Origin: Brevibacterium antiquum
Lineage (GTDB): Bacteria > Actinomycetota > Actinomycetes > Actinomycetales > Brevibacteriaceae
NCBI RefSeq assembly: GCF_016107655.1
Contig: NZ_JABASX010000002.1
Coordinates: 186,001 to 250,000, forward strand
Length of the DNA stretch: 64,000 bases
Direction of reading: 5' to 3'
The notes under the pieces were generated by a model that made no database searches, was not told the origin of the DNA, and saw only the letters and a list, made by a program, of their open reading frames with translations. A program made the translations under genes and the position numbers. Below, piece by piece: positions 51,603 to 61,182 of the stretch (the first letter of the stretch is position 1; each line of letters begins with the position of its first letter).

Positions 51603-53059
51603 AGTGCGACCTCCTTGGTGGTGCGGTTGTTGGCTGTGGGGTAGCGGGAGCCGGCGACCGCGGCTATGAGTGCGGCGACCAGCAGGCTCGACCAGATCAG
51701 GGTGAGGCCAGTTGGGGAGATGGTGCCCGAATCAGTCACCGTTGCCGAGGAGATCAGCTTGATCACCGCGGCGCCGACGGCGATGCCGACCGACAGCGCC
51801 AGCTCGTTGAGTCCGGCGGCCCCCGCAGTCTCGGTGACGGGAACACCCTCGACCGACAGCGACCGTGTCGCCGATTGGTACATGCCCAGTGCCAGGTTGA
51901 ATAGGCCGAACCCGAGGATGTAGGCGACGATGCTGTCGTGGCCGAGCATCATCACCGCGAAGCCGATTGCTAGAAGCCCTCCGGCGAGGACGAGCGCATT
52001 TCGCTCCGACCAGCGAGTCATCAGCGGGGCCGTGACAACCGAGGACAGGAGTGAGAGCACCGAGGCGGCTGCAAGCACGACGGCGATGAGCATCGGTGAG
52101 AAGTCGAATCCGTATCCGGCTGTGGAGACCTCGGAGTTGAGGAAGATTCCGTTGGTACCGAAATAGCTGATCGATGCGAATCCGAAGAAGAAGGTGGCCA
52201 GCGAGACGCTGCGCAGAGAGCGCCGCTTCAGCAGCCGCAGGTCGATGAATCGATGAGTCGAATCCGGCGACCGAGAGTCGAGCCGTCCCCAGAGACTGAG
52301 TAGACCACCGCCCACGATGAGCAGTGCGATGGTCTTCCAGTTCGTCCACCCGAAGTCCGATCCTTGCGACAATCCCGCCACGAAGGCGATGAGACCGATG
52401 AGGCAGGCACTCATGGGAGCCAGCGCCAATGGTTCGCGGGTAGGAGTGCCCGCGTCGGGGAGGAAGAACGAGCAGATGAGGGCTGCTAGGGCGAAGGGAA
52501 CGCCGATCCAGAATCCGTGCAGTGGATTGAGAGCACCGAGGATTCCGGCGATGAGTCCGCCGACACCGATCATGATCATCAGCGTGCCGATGAGGTAGCT
52601 GACCCCAGTGCGGATCGACTCGGGATGGGCAATGCGAAGGATGCCCATCATCAACGGAATGAATCCGACGACGCCGGTGATGAGGACCACGCCGAGGATG
52701 ACCGTCGGCAGGCTCGGAACGAAGGCCATGAGCAGAGCGCCGATCGCCACCATCACAGTGCTCCAACGGAGAACGAGGCGATAGCCGTAGCTGTCGCCGA
52801 GGCGGGAGATGAGTGGGGTGAGGACCGCGAAGGAGATGTTGGAGATGAGGAAGATCCCGTTGATCGTGGGCGCATCAATGTCGAACACGGGGCCGAGGGC
52901 AGGCAGAATCGGATTGAGGTAGCCCTGAACGACCCCGCTGAGTGATTCGATGACGACCATCAGTGCCAGGACTCCGACGATGCCATTGCGGGTGCCTGCG
53001 GTTGTCGGGTGCGGGGCGGAGTTGCCGGGCGAGGCGGCGTGATGCGAAGTGGAGACCAT
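51599..53059 (-). CDS. MFS transporter (multi-helix, EmrB/QacA-like)
   Basis: 486-aa transporter with about fourteen helices, starting GIVGVLALMVVIESLSGVVQGYLNPILPAL. The loop RLGDSYGYRLVL corresponds to the MFS signature after helix 2, and a SVEGVPVTETAGAAGLNELAL segment lies near helix 13. First gene of a two-gene operon with the M20 hydrolase. Start ATG 53059 keeps a 25-residue hydrophilic leader; ATGs at 53095 and 53116 are possible, and no start has a strong ribosome site. Direction of transport unknown; import of the hydrolase substrate fits the context. Confidence 0.8.
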   Translation of the reverse strand: MVSTSHHAASPGNSAPHPTTAGTRNGIVGVLALMVVIESLSGVVQGYLNPILPALGPVFDIDAPTINGIFLISNISFAVLTPLISRLGDSYGYRLVLRWSTVMVAIGALLMAFVPSLPTVILGVVLITGVVGFIPLMMGILRIAHPESIRTGVSYLIGTLMIMIGVGGLIAGILGALNPLHGFWIGVPFALAALICSFFLPDAGTPTREPLALAPMSACLIGLIAFVAGLSQGSDFGWTNWKTIALLIVGGGLLSLWGRLDSRSPDSTHRFIDLRLLKRRSLRSVSLATFFFGFASISYFGTNGIFLNSEVSTAGYGFDFSPMLIAVVLAAASVLSLLSSVVTAPLMTRWSERNALVLAGGLLAIGFAVMMLGHDSIVAYILGFGLFNLALGMYQSATRSLSVEGVPVTETAGAAGLNELALSVGIAVGAAVIKLISSATVTDSGTISPTGLTLIWSSLLVAALIAAVAGSRYPTANNRTTKEVAL

Positions 53060-53123
53060 GGCTGAGTACTTTCGACGATGAATGCAGATTGCCATCACCA
53101 AAACTACTGCCAGCACCGAAGTA

Positions 53124-53140
53124 GACTGAGAATTAGTCAG
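53124..53140. promoter_or_regulatory. Short inverted repeat between the MFS and Lrp-like genes
   Basis: GACT-gagaatt-AGTC (53124-53138), overlapping CTGA-7 nt-TCAG. AT-rich centre and dyad are typical of Lrp/AsnC-type sites. It sits between the divergent starts at 53059 and 53198. Confidence 0.35.
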
Positions 53141-53197
53141 AGTCTTCCAAAACCACCTTGCAAATCAATCGAATCATCCACCGTATGGGAGCTGGCT

Positions 53198-54190
53198 ATG
53201 CTCAACGAAACCGATCTGGCGATCGTCAACGTCCTCGAGGTCCAGCCGAGGATCGAGTTCGCGGCGCTCGCGGACGTCCTCGGGATGGCCCCGGCCACCG
53301 TGGCCAGACGCTGGGAGGCACTTGTCGACTCCGGGCAGGCTTGGGTGACGGTCTCACCTGGTCCAAGGCACCACGAAATCGGCTGGTCGGCATTTCTCAG
53401 CATTGAGGCAGATGTCGGTGAGCAGGACCGATTGGCTGACCGTCTGTGCGCGGAACCGAGCTTCGCCTCGGTGCTGCTGATGTCGGGGGAGAACCAGTTT
53501 CTCGTTGACTGCTTCGTCTCTTCAACTGATGAGTCGATGCGGCTGCTGACCGAAGTCTTCCCTCGGTTGCCAGGCGTGGTCCGCCGCAGAATTGATCCGA
53601 TCACCAAAATGTACCGATTAGGCAGCCAGTGGCGCTCAGGTGCTCTCGAAGTGTCTGCGCGGAAGGCGCTCGAACCCGACGCCGCGAGAATCTCCCGGGT
53701 GCGCATCCCCGATGAAGTCGACTCCAGGCTGCTCGGCGCGCTCGCTGTCGATGGGCGGGCAGGGTGGCAGACCATAGCGGACGTCGCCGGTGTTTCGGCG
53801 CAGACTGCCAAACGGCGCATCAGCAGCCTCCTCGACACGGGATTCATGACGTTCCGCTGTGACACCTCGACGACGGAGCGGTCGGGGCTGCAGGAGGTCA
53901 TCATCGAATGGGCAATTCCGGTCGACTCGATCGACGAAGTCGGAGCCGCGGTCGCAGCCGATCGTATGTGCCGTGTGTCCTCTCGGGTGCTGGCCGCGGC
54001 GAACTTCACGGCCACCCTGTGGGTGCACGACTACGGTCAGGTTCAAGACCACGAAGCGCAGGTGCTTCGCATCGCCCCACGTGCGACAGTCGTCGCACGC
54101 AACGCGGCGCTGCGTGCCTATAAGAGGATGGGTCAGGTCCTCGGTGCCGACGGCAGAAGAGAGACCACTGTTCCAGTCAGCTGGTGGTAG
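53198..54190 (+). CDS. Tandem Lrp/AsnC-like transcriptional regulator
   Basis: 330-aa protein with two winged helix-turn-helix units: one at residues 1-45 (DLAIVNVLEVQPRIEFAALADVLGMAPATVARRWEALV; key LADVLGMAPATVARR) and one near 175-220 (LLGALAVDGRAGWQTIADVAGVSAQTAKRR). Each is followed by a RAM-like alpha/beta domain, as if two AsnC proteins were joined. GGAG seven bases before ATG 53198 decides the start. It is divergent from the MFS-M20 operon, which it probably regulates in response to an amino acid or peptide-like ligand. Confidence 0.85.
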   Translation: MLNETDLAIVNVLEVQPRIEFAALADVLGMAPATVARRWEALVDSGQAWVTVSPGPRHHEIGWSAFLSIEADVGEQDRLADRLCAEPSFASVLLMSGENQFLVDCFVSSTDESMRLLTEVFPRLPGVVRRRIDPITKMYRLGSQWRSGALEVSARKALEPDAARISRVRIPDEVDSRLLGALAVDGRAGWQTIADVAGVSAQTAKRRISSLLDTGFMTFRCDTSTTERSGLQEVIIEWAIPVDSIDEVGAAVAADRMCRVSSRVLAAANFTATLWVHDYGQVQDHEAQVLRIAPRATVVARNAALRAYKRMGQVLGADGRRETTVPVSWW

Positions 54191-54215
54191 CCGTTCCCGA
54201 AGCGCCCCGCATCCC

Positions 54216-55277
54216 TCAGGCGGCTTCGACGAGTGCCGTTTCCTCACGATGCTCGACGGAGCCCGGTTCTGCGCTCTGCTGAGGTCTCTTTCTCCGGTTC
54301 CCGGTGACCCAAGCACCCAGAGTGACGGCGGCCCAGCCGATCACCATGCCGGCGATGTCATCGAGGATGTAGTGCCAGCCGAAGTAGAGTGTGGCGATGA
54401 CCGTGGCCCCGAAGAATATCCATACCAGCGCCCGTAGCAGAGGCCTCTGCTGAGTGCGCATCATAAATAGGGCCGCTGCGAAGGTCACGGAGACGTGCAA
54501 TGAGGCGAACGCGGCCACGCCCTGAATCTGTCCGCTGCCGACCGGGTCGGCAAGAACATCAAGACGAGTGGTGATCAGTGACTGCTGCAACTCGGTGACC
54601 CCGGTATCGGCCAGGCCGCGATAGAGTTCAGGCCGGGCAAATGCAGGCCCAAGAGCAGGCATGATGTAGTAGCTGACCGTACCCAGCACCCAGTTGAGAC
54701 ACAGCGTCGTGGCATACCAGGCACCGATGGCGAGGTTGCGACTGAGGATGAGAACCGCTCCGAGGCTGATGGGGATAAGCGGGAGATAGGCGAGATAGAC
54801 GACGGAGAACACCTCGGCCATGAACCCGGTGCCGAACAGATCGTGCAGGAATACAGCGGGGTTGATTCCCCCGCCGAACCACAGATCGGAATGCGACAGC
54901 TCTTGGTCGTAGAGAACTCCCTCCCGGTAGGTCGGAAGGTCACTCTTGAGATTTCGGTAACTGAGATAGCAGATGTAGAAACTCATCATGCCCGCGGTGA
55001 TGCACAGAATACGACGGAGACTCCACTCGTTTCTCACGACTTCGAGCATCCCGTTGGGCAGATGCTTCCAGCCGCTCGTCCTCACCGCATCCACGACGAT
55101 GCCCACGCCGAAGAACAGCAGCGCCAGCAACGGCATCCGGATATAGGCGGGTCCGAGGAAGCCGTCCGGGTCCCTGAGCGGCCGACCGAGGTAGATCGAA
55201 GAAGCCAGGGCAACCATTGCGATCACAATAGAGAGCAGCATGGCGAAGGTATAGGGCCATCGTCGTATCCGAGTCAT
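54216..55277 (-). CDS. PAP2-superfamily membrane phosphatase/transferase
   Basis: 353-aa integral membrane protein, about eight helices. The PAP2 catalytic motifs are AFASLHVSVTFA (SxxH-type histidine, about residue 265) and YFGWHYILDDIAG (HxxxxD, about 307-313), as in inositol-phosphorylceramide-synthase-like PAP2 proteins that act on polyprenyl or lipid phosphates. ATG 55277 gives a normal n-region (MTRIRRWPYTF); an upstream ATG at 55349 would add 24 residues. A 9-bp inverted repeat lies 18 bases upstream. Convergent with the Lrp-like gene. Confidence 0.8.
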   Translation of the reverse strand: MTRIRRWPYTFAMLLSIVIAMVALASSIYLGRPLRDPDGFLGPAYIRMPLLALLFFGVGIVVDAVRTSGWKHLPNGMLEVVRNEWSLRRILCITAGMMSFYICYLSYRNLKSDLPTYREGVLYDQELSHSDLWFGGGINPAVFLHDLFGTGFMAEVFSVVYLAYLPLIPISLGAVLILSRNLAIGAWYATTLCLNWVLGTVSYYIMPALGPAFARPELYRGLADTGVTELQQSLITTRLDVLADPVGSGQIQGVAAFASLHVSVTFAAALFMMRTQQRPLLRALVWIFFGATVIATLYFGWHYILDDIAGMVIGWAAVTLGAWVTGNRRKRPQQSAEPGSVEHREETALVEAA

Positions 55278-55294
55278 CGACACACGGTATAACA

Positions 55295-55316
55295 ATTCGG
55301 TATCGTTATGCCGAAT
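55295..55316 (-). promoter_or_regulatory. Inverted repeat upstream of the PAP2 gene
   Basis: ATTCGGTAT-cgtt-ATGCCGAAT, 9-bp arms with one mismatch, 18 bases before the PAP2 start. Likely an operator. Confidence 0.4.
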
Positions 55317-55352
55317 CCAGTGGCCCGTGTCACGAGCTGAACAAAGCATGAA

Positions 55353-55412
55353 TATTGGCCCAATAATCGACTACTTGTGCGCCCTCCGAATACGACCTGT
55401 GCGCCGTCCGAA
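55353..55412 (+). promoter_or_regulatory. Operator-like repeats upstream of the Wadjet operon
   Basis: TATTGG-c-CCAATA is a perfect inverted repeat (55353-55365). It is followed by two direct copies of a 15-mer, TGTGCGCCCTCCGAA (55376-55390) and TGTGCGCCGTCCGAA (55398-55412), spaced 22 bases start to start, i.e. two helical turns. The arrangement suggests a regulator binding one face of the DNA upstream of jetA (start 55524). No regulator gene is in the operon. Confidence 0.45.
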
Positions 55413-55523
55413 GGCGAGCCGTGCACGATGCGAGAGGTATGCGCGCCTCGATCCCCGTGGTCCGTGCACCCGAACTGCACCCGAAATTGGCAACGGGCCC
55501 CACCGGTGCAGAGAATAGGTGAT

Positions 55524-56987
55524 ATGTCCGCCCTCAGCTCCGCGCTCGCCTACCGGCGACTGCTCGATGCGAATGCCACCTTGCGCATGCTGCGGGCCGA
55601 CCATCTCCCGGTGATGGCAGCGACACTGGGCACTCACTTGGGCAAGCCCGGCACCCGAATCTCCACCGAAGACCTGCACGAGTCCATCGACTCGGACCTC
55701 GAGGAGCTGCGCGACCACTTCGAGCTGTCCACGCGGACAGCCAAGGCCTACTGCGACGATTGGCGTCGGGCGGAGATCCTCGTCCGCCGACCGGCCACCT
55801 CGGCGAGGGGCGAGACCTACGAACTCTCCGCGGCGGGGTTCGACGCCATCCGAATGCTCGAACAGCTGCGGACTCCACCGCAGACGGCGACCGAATCACG
55901 ACTGGTCAGCCTCGCGCAATCGGTGCGGCAGCTGGCCATCGACACCGACCCGGACAGCTCCCGTCGGTTGGAATCCCTGCGCGCCGAACGAGACCGCATT
56001 GATGCTGAGATCGCCCGCGTCCGCCGAGGAGACCCCCGTTCGATCGTCCTCGACCGGCGCCGGGCGAATGAGCGCGTCGGCGACATCCTCCAACAGGCGC
56101 AGGGTCTTCCCGCCGACTTCGCACGTGTCCGCGCCCGCTTCGAAGAGCTCAATCAGGAACTGCGGATCTCGATCCTCGCCGCCGAGGACTCACAGTCCCA
56201 GGTACTCGACGAGGTCTTCCGCGGAGTCGACCTCATCGAATCCTCTGATGAGGGCAGAACCTTCTCCGCCTTCTCCCAGCTCGTCCGCGATCCCGAGCAG
56301 GCCTCGGCCTTCGACGAAGATATCGCAGCGATCCTCGACCGTGACTTCTCGGCCACGCTGACGGCCGAGACCCGGCGCTCACTGCGCACCCTCATGCGGC
56401 AGATGAAGGACGGCTCACGCGAAGTCTCCGGCATCCTGTCCGAATTCGCCCGCGGTCTGCGCCGCTACGTCCACTCCCACGAATTCCAACGCGACCGCGT
56501 CATGCGCACCCTGATCCAGGATGCCTTGGCCGCGGCAGCCCCGGTCTCACAGGTCCGCAAACCCTACGACAGCCTCGGCGTGGATCTCGAGCTTTCGAGC
56601 GTTGCATTGGCCAGCGTCGGGGAGGTCGTCCTCCACGACCCCAGCGAGTTCGATGCCGGTGCCGAACTGGGCGAGGCGACCGAGACTGAGGTCGACTTCG
56701 CTGAACTCATCGCCGTCGCCCGGGAATCCGAGATCGACTTCTCCGAACTGTCCGACAACGTCAATCGGGCCATCCATGGAGCCGAGCAGATCTCCGTCGC
56801 CGAGGTGCTCGACCAGTTCCCGGCCTCACAGGGCCTGGCAAGCGTCGTCGGGCTCCTGTCCCTGGCCAGCACCTACGGACACGTCGATTCCGAAGCGCGA
56901 GACCGACTCGAATGGGCCGGGGTCGACGGAATTGGGCGCAGCGCCACGATCCGCCGCCATTACTTCACCGAAGGCATCACACTATGA
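55524..56987 (+). CDS. jetA: Wadjet JetA (DUF3375, MukF/MksF-like kleisin)
   Basis: 487-aa kleisin-type subunit of a type I Wadjet system, the SMC-based complex that recognises and cleaves circular plasmid DNA. DUF3375 features are a winged-helix start (ALAYRRLLDANATLRMLRADH), the helical middle rich in Arg/Glu (SLRAERDRIDAEIARVRRGD), a central FSQLVRDPEQASAFDEDI block and the C-terminal winged helix with ISVAEVLDQFP. AGGTGA precedes ATG 55524; the frame is open further upstream but reads as non-coding. It overlaps jetB by ATGA. First gene of jetABCD. Confidence 0.9.
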   Translation: MSALSSALAYRRLLDANATLRMLRADHLPVMAATLGTHLGKPGTRISTEDLHESIDSDLEELRDHFELSTRTAKAYCDDWRRAEILVRRPATSARGETYELSAAGFDAIRMLEQLRTPPQTATESRLVSLAQSVRQLAIDTDPDSSRRLESLRAERDRIDAEIARVRRGDPRSIVLDRRRANERVGDILQQAQGLPADFARVRARFEELNQELRISILAAEDSQSQVLDEVFRGVDLIESSDEGRTFSAFSQLVRDPEQASAFDEDIAAILDRDFSATLTAETRRSLRTLMRQMKDGSREVSGILSEFARGLRRYVHSHEFQRDRVMRTLIQDALAAAAPVSQVRKPYDSLGVDLELSSVALASVGEVVLHDPSEFDAGAELGEATETEVDFAELIAVARESEIDFSELSDNVNRAIHGAEQISVAEVLDQFPASQGLASVVGLLSLASTYGHVDSEARDRLEWAGVDGIGRSATIRRHYFTEGITL

Positions 56988-57718
56988 ACGATTCCGCAGA
57001 CACACCTACCGAGGCTGAAGAGTCCGCCCAGAATCAGGCCGGGCTGTGGTTTCAGGACACAGGGACCTTGGGAGAGCGCACTCGCAGGGTGCTGCTCGAA
57101 CTGCTCAAGGGCCCCTATGTCTCCGGTGCACAGAGTCCGCAGCTGTGGTCGGCTCTGGTCGCCGACGAGTCCATTGTGCGATCACGGCTGCACGACCTGT
57201 TCCTCGAACTCGTCATCGACAAGATCGACGAATTCGCCTTCACCCGCAAGGTGGTCACCGAGGAGATCGACGTGCCTGCAGCGGTGCGCAGCGAACGGCT
57301 GACCTTCCTCGATACGGCCATGCTCCTCGTCCTGCGCCAACTGCTGCTGGCTGCACCCGGCGAGCGGCGTGTGATCGTCGATCGGGAAGAGGTCTACGAA
57401 CGCCTCGCGATCTATCGCACAGGCGACGAATCGACGTTCCAACGCAATCTCAACGGTGCCTGGAGCCGGATGAGCAACCGTCTGCGCGTCCTCCACAAAG
57501 CAGGCGAGGACCGCTTCGAAATCTCGCCGATGGTGAAGTTCCTCATCGACGAGGACCAGGTGCGTGAGCTCATCGACGTCTACGAACGCATCGCTTCGGG
57601 AGAGGCCAAGGGCTCCATCGCTGAGGCGGGGCTCGGCTCCGATGAAGCCGACGATCCCGACGACTCCGATCCTGATTCCGGACTCGGTCCCGACGACACC
57701 GAGGAGGACGAAGCATGA
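56984..57718 (+). CDS. jetB: Wadjet JetB (DUF4194, MukE/MksE-like)
   Basis: 244-aa MukE-like partner subunit. DUF4194 core: TRRVLLELLKGPYVSG (about residues 33-48), FAFTRKVVTEEIDVP, LTFLDTAMLLVLRQLLL (about 106-122) and the C-terminal FEISPMVKFLIDEDQVREL. A 40-residue Asp/Glu-rich tail follows. ATG 56984 lies in the jetA stop and its own stop contains the jetC ATG (both ATGA). Binds JetA and JetC in the complex by analogy with MukE. Confidence 0.9.
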   Translation: MNDSADTPTEAEESAQNQAGLWFQDTGTLGERTRRVLLELLKGPYVSGAQSPQLWSALVADESIVRSRLHDLFLELVIDKIDEFAFTRKVVTEEIDVPAAVRSERLTFLDTAMLLVLRQLLLAAPGERRVIVDREEVYERLAIYRTGDESTFQRNLNGAWSRMSNRLRVLHKAGEDRFEISPMVKFLIDEDQVRELIDVYERIASGEAKGSIAEAGLGSDEADDPDDSDPDSGLGPDDTEEDEA

Positions 57719-60700
57719 CCGAGGCGCTCTTCCCGCTCGATGCCGCACTCATCGCTGACCAGGCCCGCGCCCGCGGCACCGATCGTCCCGACGTCGGCAG
57801 CCAGTGGAGGCTGTCCGAGATCCAGATCGCGAACTGGGGCACCTTCGACTCGGACATCCACCGCATCCCTGTCTCCCACAAGGGTCACCTGATCACCGGG
57901 CCTTCGGGTTCGGGCAAGTCCTCACTGCTCGACGGCATCGCCGCCGTGCTCACTCCGGACAAGTGGCTGCGCTTCAACGTCGCAGCCCAGACCGCGGGCA
58001 GTCGGGTCGATCAGCGCAGTCTCGTCAGCTATGTCCGCGGTGCGTGGACCCGCACTGCGGATTCCGATGAGGACCGTGTCGTGAGCAAATACCTGCGTCC
58101 GCGTGCCACATGGAGCGGCATCATCCTCCGCTACGACAATGGGACGGACCGTCCGCTTTCGCTGGCCAGGCTCTTCTTCATCAAGGGCTCGGGCACGAAG
58201 ATGACCGACCTGTCCGATGTCTGCATCCTCGAACGGGGAGGCCTCGACCTCGCCGACCTGCAGCAGTATGCGCGGTCCGGTCTCGAGACCCGGAAGCTCA
58301 AGACCGAGCATCCTGAAGCGCTCATCACCTCAAACGGTTCCCACGCCAGGTTCTACGCCCGGATGCGCAAGGTCTTCGGTATGGTCAGCGAATCGGCGCT
58401 GCAGCTGCTGCACAAGACCCAATCGGCAAAGAGCCTCGACAGTCTCGACCGCCTCTTCCGCGACCACATGCTCGAACCGCCGGTCACCTTCGACCTGGCA
58501 GAGACCGCGGTCAACCAGTTCGGAGACCTCAGGGACGCCCACGACCATGTGGTCGAACTGCGCCGTCAACGCGACCACCTCCTGCAGCTGCGCGAGGCCT
58601 CGAACCGATACGACTCCGCCCACGAGTCCGCGGCGAAGTCGATCGCCCTCAACGATGCCCTGCTGCCGTTCCAGAAGCGGCGCGAACTCGACCTCATGCG
58701 CTCAGATCTCTCAGCCCAGCGCCGGGGGCTCGTCGAAATCGAAGTCGCTGCCGATCGGGCCAAGAAGGACTATGACGCCGCGGTCGACGAATACGACCTC
58801 GCCCGCCGTGCCACCCTCGACCTCGGCGGTTCGGAGGCCGAACACCTGCAGCAGCGCATCGCCACGGCCGAGACCGAACGTCGCGCCATCGCCGACCGGT
58901 GGGCCAGCCTCGAGCGACAGCTGAAGCAGGCAGACATCGAAGCGGTGCCCACCTCGGCGACTGAATTCGCCGAACTCCAAGCCCAGATCGCGTACACCCT
59001 CGACGACGAGACACAGGCCTCGGGACCCAGCCATGCCGATCACGACCGTTTCTCGAAGGCCCGAGGCAGGGTCAGGGAACTGGAAGCTGAGATCGATTCC
59101 CTGCGTCGTTCCGGTTCGACCGTGCCGGGCAACCTGCTCCAGATCCGACAGGAACTGGCCGAGGGCACCGGACTGAGTGAGAAGGCACTGCCCTTCGCCG
59201 CCGAACTCATCGAAGTCGACCCCGACCAGGCCGCCTGGACCGGGGCGATCGAACGCGTGCTGCGCCCGCTGGCGCTCACGGTCCTCGTGCGCAGCGAGAA
59301 CCTCGGCGCGGTCCGGTCCTGGGTCGACTCCCATCGGATCAAGGGACGACTCGTATTTGAGGAGATCCCCACGCACGCCGCGAAACCACGACCCGTCAAC
59401 AGCACGAAGTCCCTGGTCAACAAGGTTACTGTCGCCGAAACCGGATTCGGGGACTGGGTGCATTCGACCTTGTCCGAACGCTTCGACGTCGCCTGTGTCG
59501 AGCGCCCCGACGAACTCGATGACCATCCCCGTGCTGTGACTATGAAGGGCCAGGTCAAGACCTCCCGGACCCGCTATGAGAAGGATGACCGGCGGCGCAT
59601 CGACGATCGCAGCCAGTGGGTCCTCGGTGACCGGGAGAACAAGCTCGAAGCCCTCATCACCGCTCTGAAAGAAGCCCAGGCGGAACTTGCCGAGGCACAG
59701 GCCATCGTAGAAACCGCGAACGCGGAGACCGCACAGGCCCACCGACGGAAGGGCATCCTCGCCGGAATCCGGGAACAGTCCTGGCGCGACGTCGACCTGG
59801 CCGGAGCCAAGGAGACGATCGCCACCTTGGAGAAGGCGCTGCGCGAACTCGAGGACGCAGACGGTGACCTGCAGCAGGCGATCGGAGCCGAACGCGAAGC
59901 CCGTGCGGCGAAGGAATCCGCCGAGGCTGCCACCCGCGACTGCGACTATGCCCTGCGTCGGGCGAACGAAGAGATCACCGATCTGCGGGCAGGTCTCAGC
60001 CGTCTCGAGGATGACATCAGCGCCGGGCACATCTCCGAGGTGGATCCGACGCTTGCCGAGCAGCTCGAGGCCCGGTTTGCAAAGATCCAGCGCAGCATCA
60101 AGCGCGAATCTCTGCCCGAAATCGGCCAACAGGTCTCCCAAGCTCTGCAGTCGGAGAAAGACAGGGCACAGGCCGTGGCGAGCGAAGCCGGTCAGGCCGT
60201 GACCAGGCTGGCCGCTGAGTTCAAGGCCGCGTGGTCCTCGGTCGCCTCCGATCTCACTGCCGACGTCGCCGATCGACACGACTACCTGGGGATGCTCGAC
60301 GAAATCCTGGCCCACGGTCTGCCCGATCACGAGAACAGATTCCGGGACCTGCTGCGACAGCGCTCCCGCGATCTCATCGGCGAACTCCTCAACGAGATCC
60401 ACGCCGCGCCACGTGAGATCGAGGACCGGGTCGCACCGATCAACTCCTCCCTCCTGCGGTCCCAGTTCGACGAGGGACGATACCTGCGGTTGAAGGTCAA
60501 GACCCGCCGGAGTGAGACCGTCAACGCCTTCATCTCCGATCTCCGCAAGGTCGCCGGAGGCACCTGGGGCGAAGAGGACATGGCGACCGCGGAGGACAAG
60601 TACGACACCCTCGCCGAGGTGATGCGTCGATTCTCCTCAAGCGAGCACGTTGACAAGGTGTGGAAGAACCAATGCCTCGACACTCGACTGCACGTGAGCT

Positions 60701-61182
60701 TCCTGGCCGAGGAGATCGACGACCACGGTCGCGCCCACGCCACCTACGATTCCGGTGCGGCGATGTCCGGCGGTCAGCAGCAGAAGCTCGTAATCTTCTG
60801 CCTTGCAGCAGCACTGCGCTACCAGTTGGCCGATCCGGACGAGGCGATCTCGAAGTACGGCACGATCATCCTGGATGAGGCGTTCGACAAGGCCGACACC
60901 AGGTACACGCGCATGGCGCTCAACATCTTCATCGAGTTCGGATTCCACATGGTCCTGGCCACCCCACAGAAGCTGCTGCAGACCATCGAACCCTATGTCG
61001 GTGCGGCGACCTCGATCGAGAACCCGAGTCGACAGAAGACCCTCGCAGCGACCATGGTCTGGGAGACCGAGAACAGCGAAGAGCCGGGCGGTGAAGCCCA
61101 GGCGGACGAGGCGGCTGCCGTCGCTGACGAGGCGGCTGCCGGCGATGAGGTAGGCGCAGGTGAACCCGACGATGAGAGGTGA
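57715..61182 (+). CDS. jetC: Wadjet JetC (MukB/MksB-like SMC ATPase)
   Basis: 1155-aa SMC-family ATPase, the DNA-loading motor of Wadjet. Walker A GPSGSGKSS is at residues 62-70, the ABC signature MSGGQQQK near 1016-1023 and Walker B TIILDEAFD near 1049-1057. Long coiled-coil stretches surround a hinge region around residues 480-620. Length and order fit MksB/JetC. The last 40 residues are an Ala/Asp/Glu tail with repeated DEAA words. A 19-bp tandem duplication runs through the stop codon, changing the final residue and pushing jetD 19 bases away. Confidence 0.95.
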   Translation: MTEALFPLDAALIADQARARGTDRPDVGSQWRLSEIQIANWGTFDSDIHRIPVSHKGHLITGPSGSGKSSLLDGIAAVLTPDKWLRFNVAAQTAGSRVDQRSLVSYVRGAWTRTADSDEDRVVSKYLRPRATWSGIILRYDNGTDRPLSLARLFFIKGSGTKMTDLSDVCILERGGLDLADLQQYARSGLETRKLKTEHPEALITSNGSHARFYARMRKVFGMVSESALQLLHKTQSAKSLDSLDRLFRDHMLEPPVTFDLAETAVNQFGDLRDAHDHVVELRRQRDHLLQLREASNRYDSAHESAAKSIALNDALLPFQKRRELDLMRSDLSAQRRGLVEIEVAADRAKKDYDAAVDEYDLARRATLDLGGSEAEHLQQRIATAETERRAIADRWASLERQLKQADIEAVPTSATEFAELQAQIAYTLDDETQASGPSHADHDRFSKARGRVRELEAEIDSLRRSGSTVPGNLLQIRQELAEGTGLSEKALPFAAELIEVDPDQAAWTGAIERVLRPLALTVLVRSENLGAVRSWVDSHRIKGRLVFEEIPTHAAKPRPVNSTKSLVNKVTVAETGFGDWVHSTLSERFDVACVERPDELDDHPRAVTMKGQVKTSRTRYEKDDRRRIDDRSQWVLGDRENKLEALITALKEAQAELAEAQAIVETANAETAQAHRRKGILAGIREQSWRDVDLAGAKETIATLEKALRELEDADGDLQQAIGAEREARAAKESAEAATRDCDYALRRANEEITDLRAGLSRLEDDISAGHISEVDPTLAEQLEARFAKIQRSIKRESLPEIGQQVSQALQSEKDRAQAVASEAGQAVTRLAAEFKAAWSSVASDLTADVADRHDYLGMLDEILAHGLPDHENRFRDLLRQRSRDLIGELLNEIHAAPREIEDRVAPINSSLLRSQFDEGRYLRLKVKTRRSETVNAFISDLRKVAGGTWGEEDMATAEDKYDTLAEVMRRFSSSEHVDKVWKNQCLDTRLHVSFLAEEIDDHGRAHATYDSGAAMSGGQQQKLVIFCLAAALRYQLADPDEAISKYGTIILDEAFDKADTRYTRMALNIFIEFGFHMVLATPQKLLQTIEPYVGAATSIENPSRQKTLAATMVWETENSEEPGGEAQADEAAAVADEAAAGDEVGAGEPDDER

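Noticed and set aside
55377-55523. N-terminal extension of JetA by 49 residues
   Set aside because: The extension is Cys/Pro/Arg-rich and unlike any DUF3375 start, and it overlaps the direct repeats; ATG 55524 has AGGTGA in front.
58711-60402. 563-codon open frame on the minus strand
   Set aside because: Antisense to jetC, whose SMC ATPase motifs are unmistakable; the shadow product has no motif.
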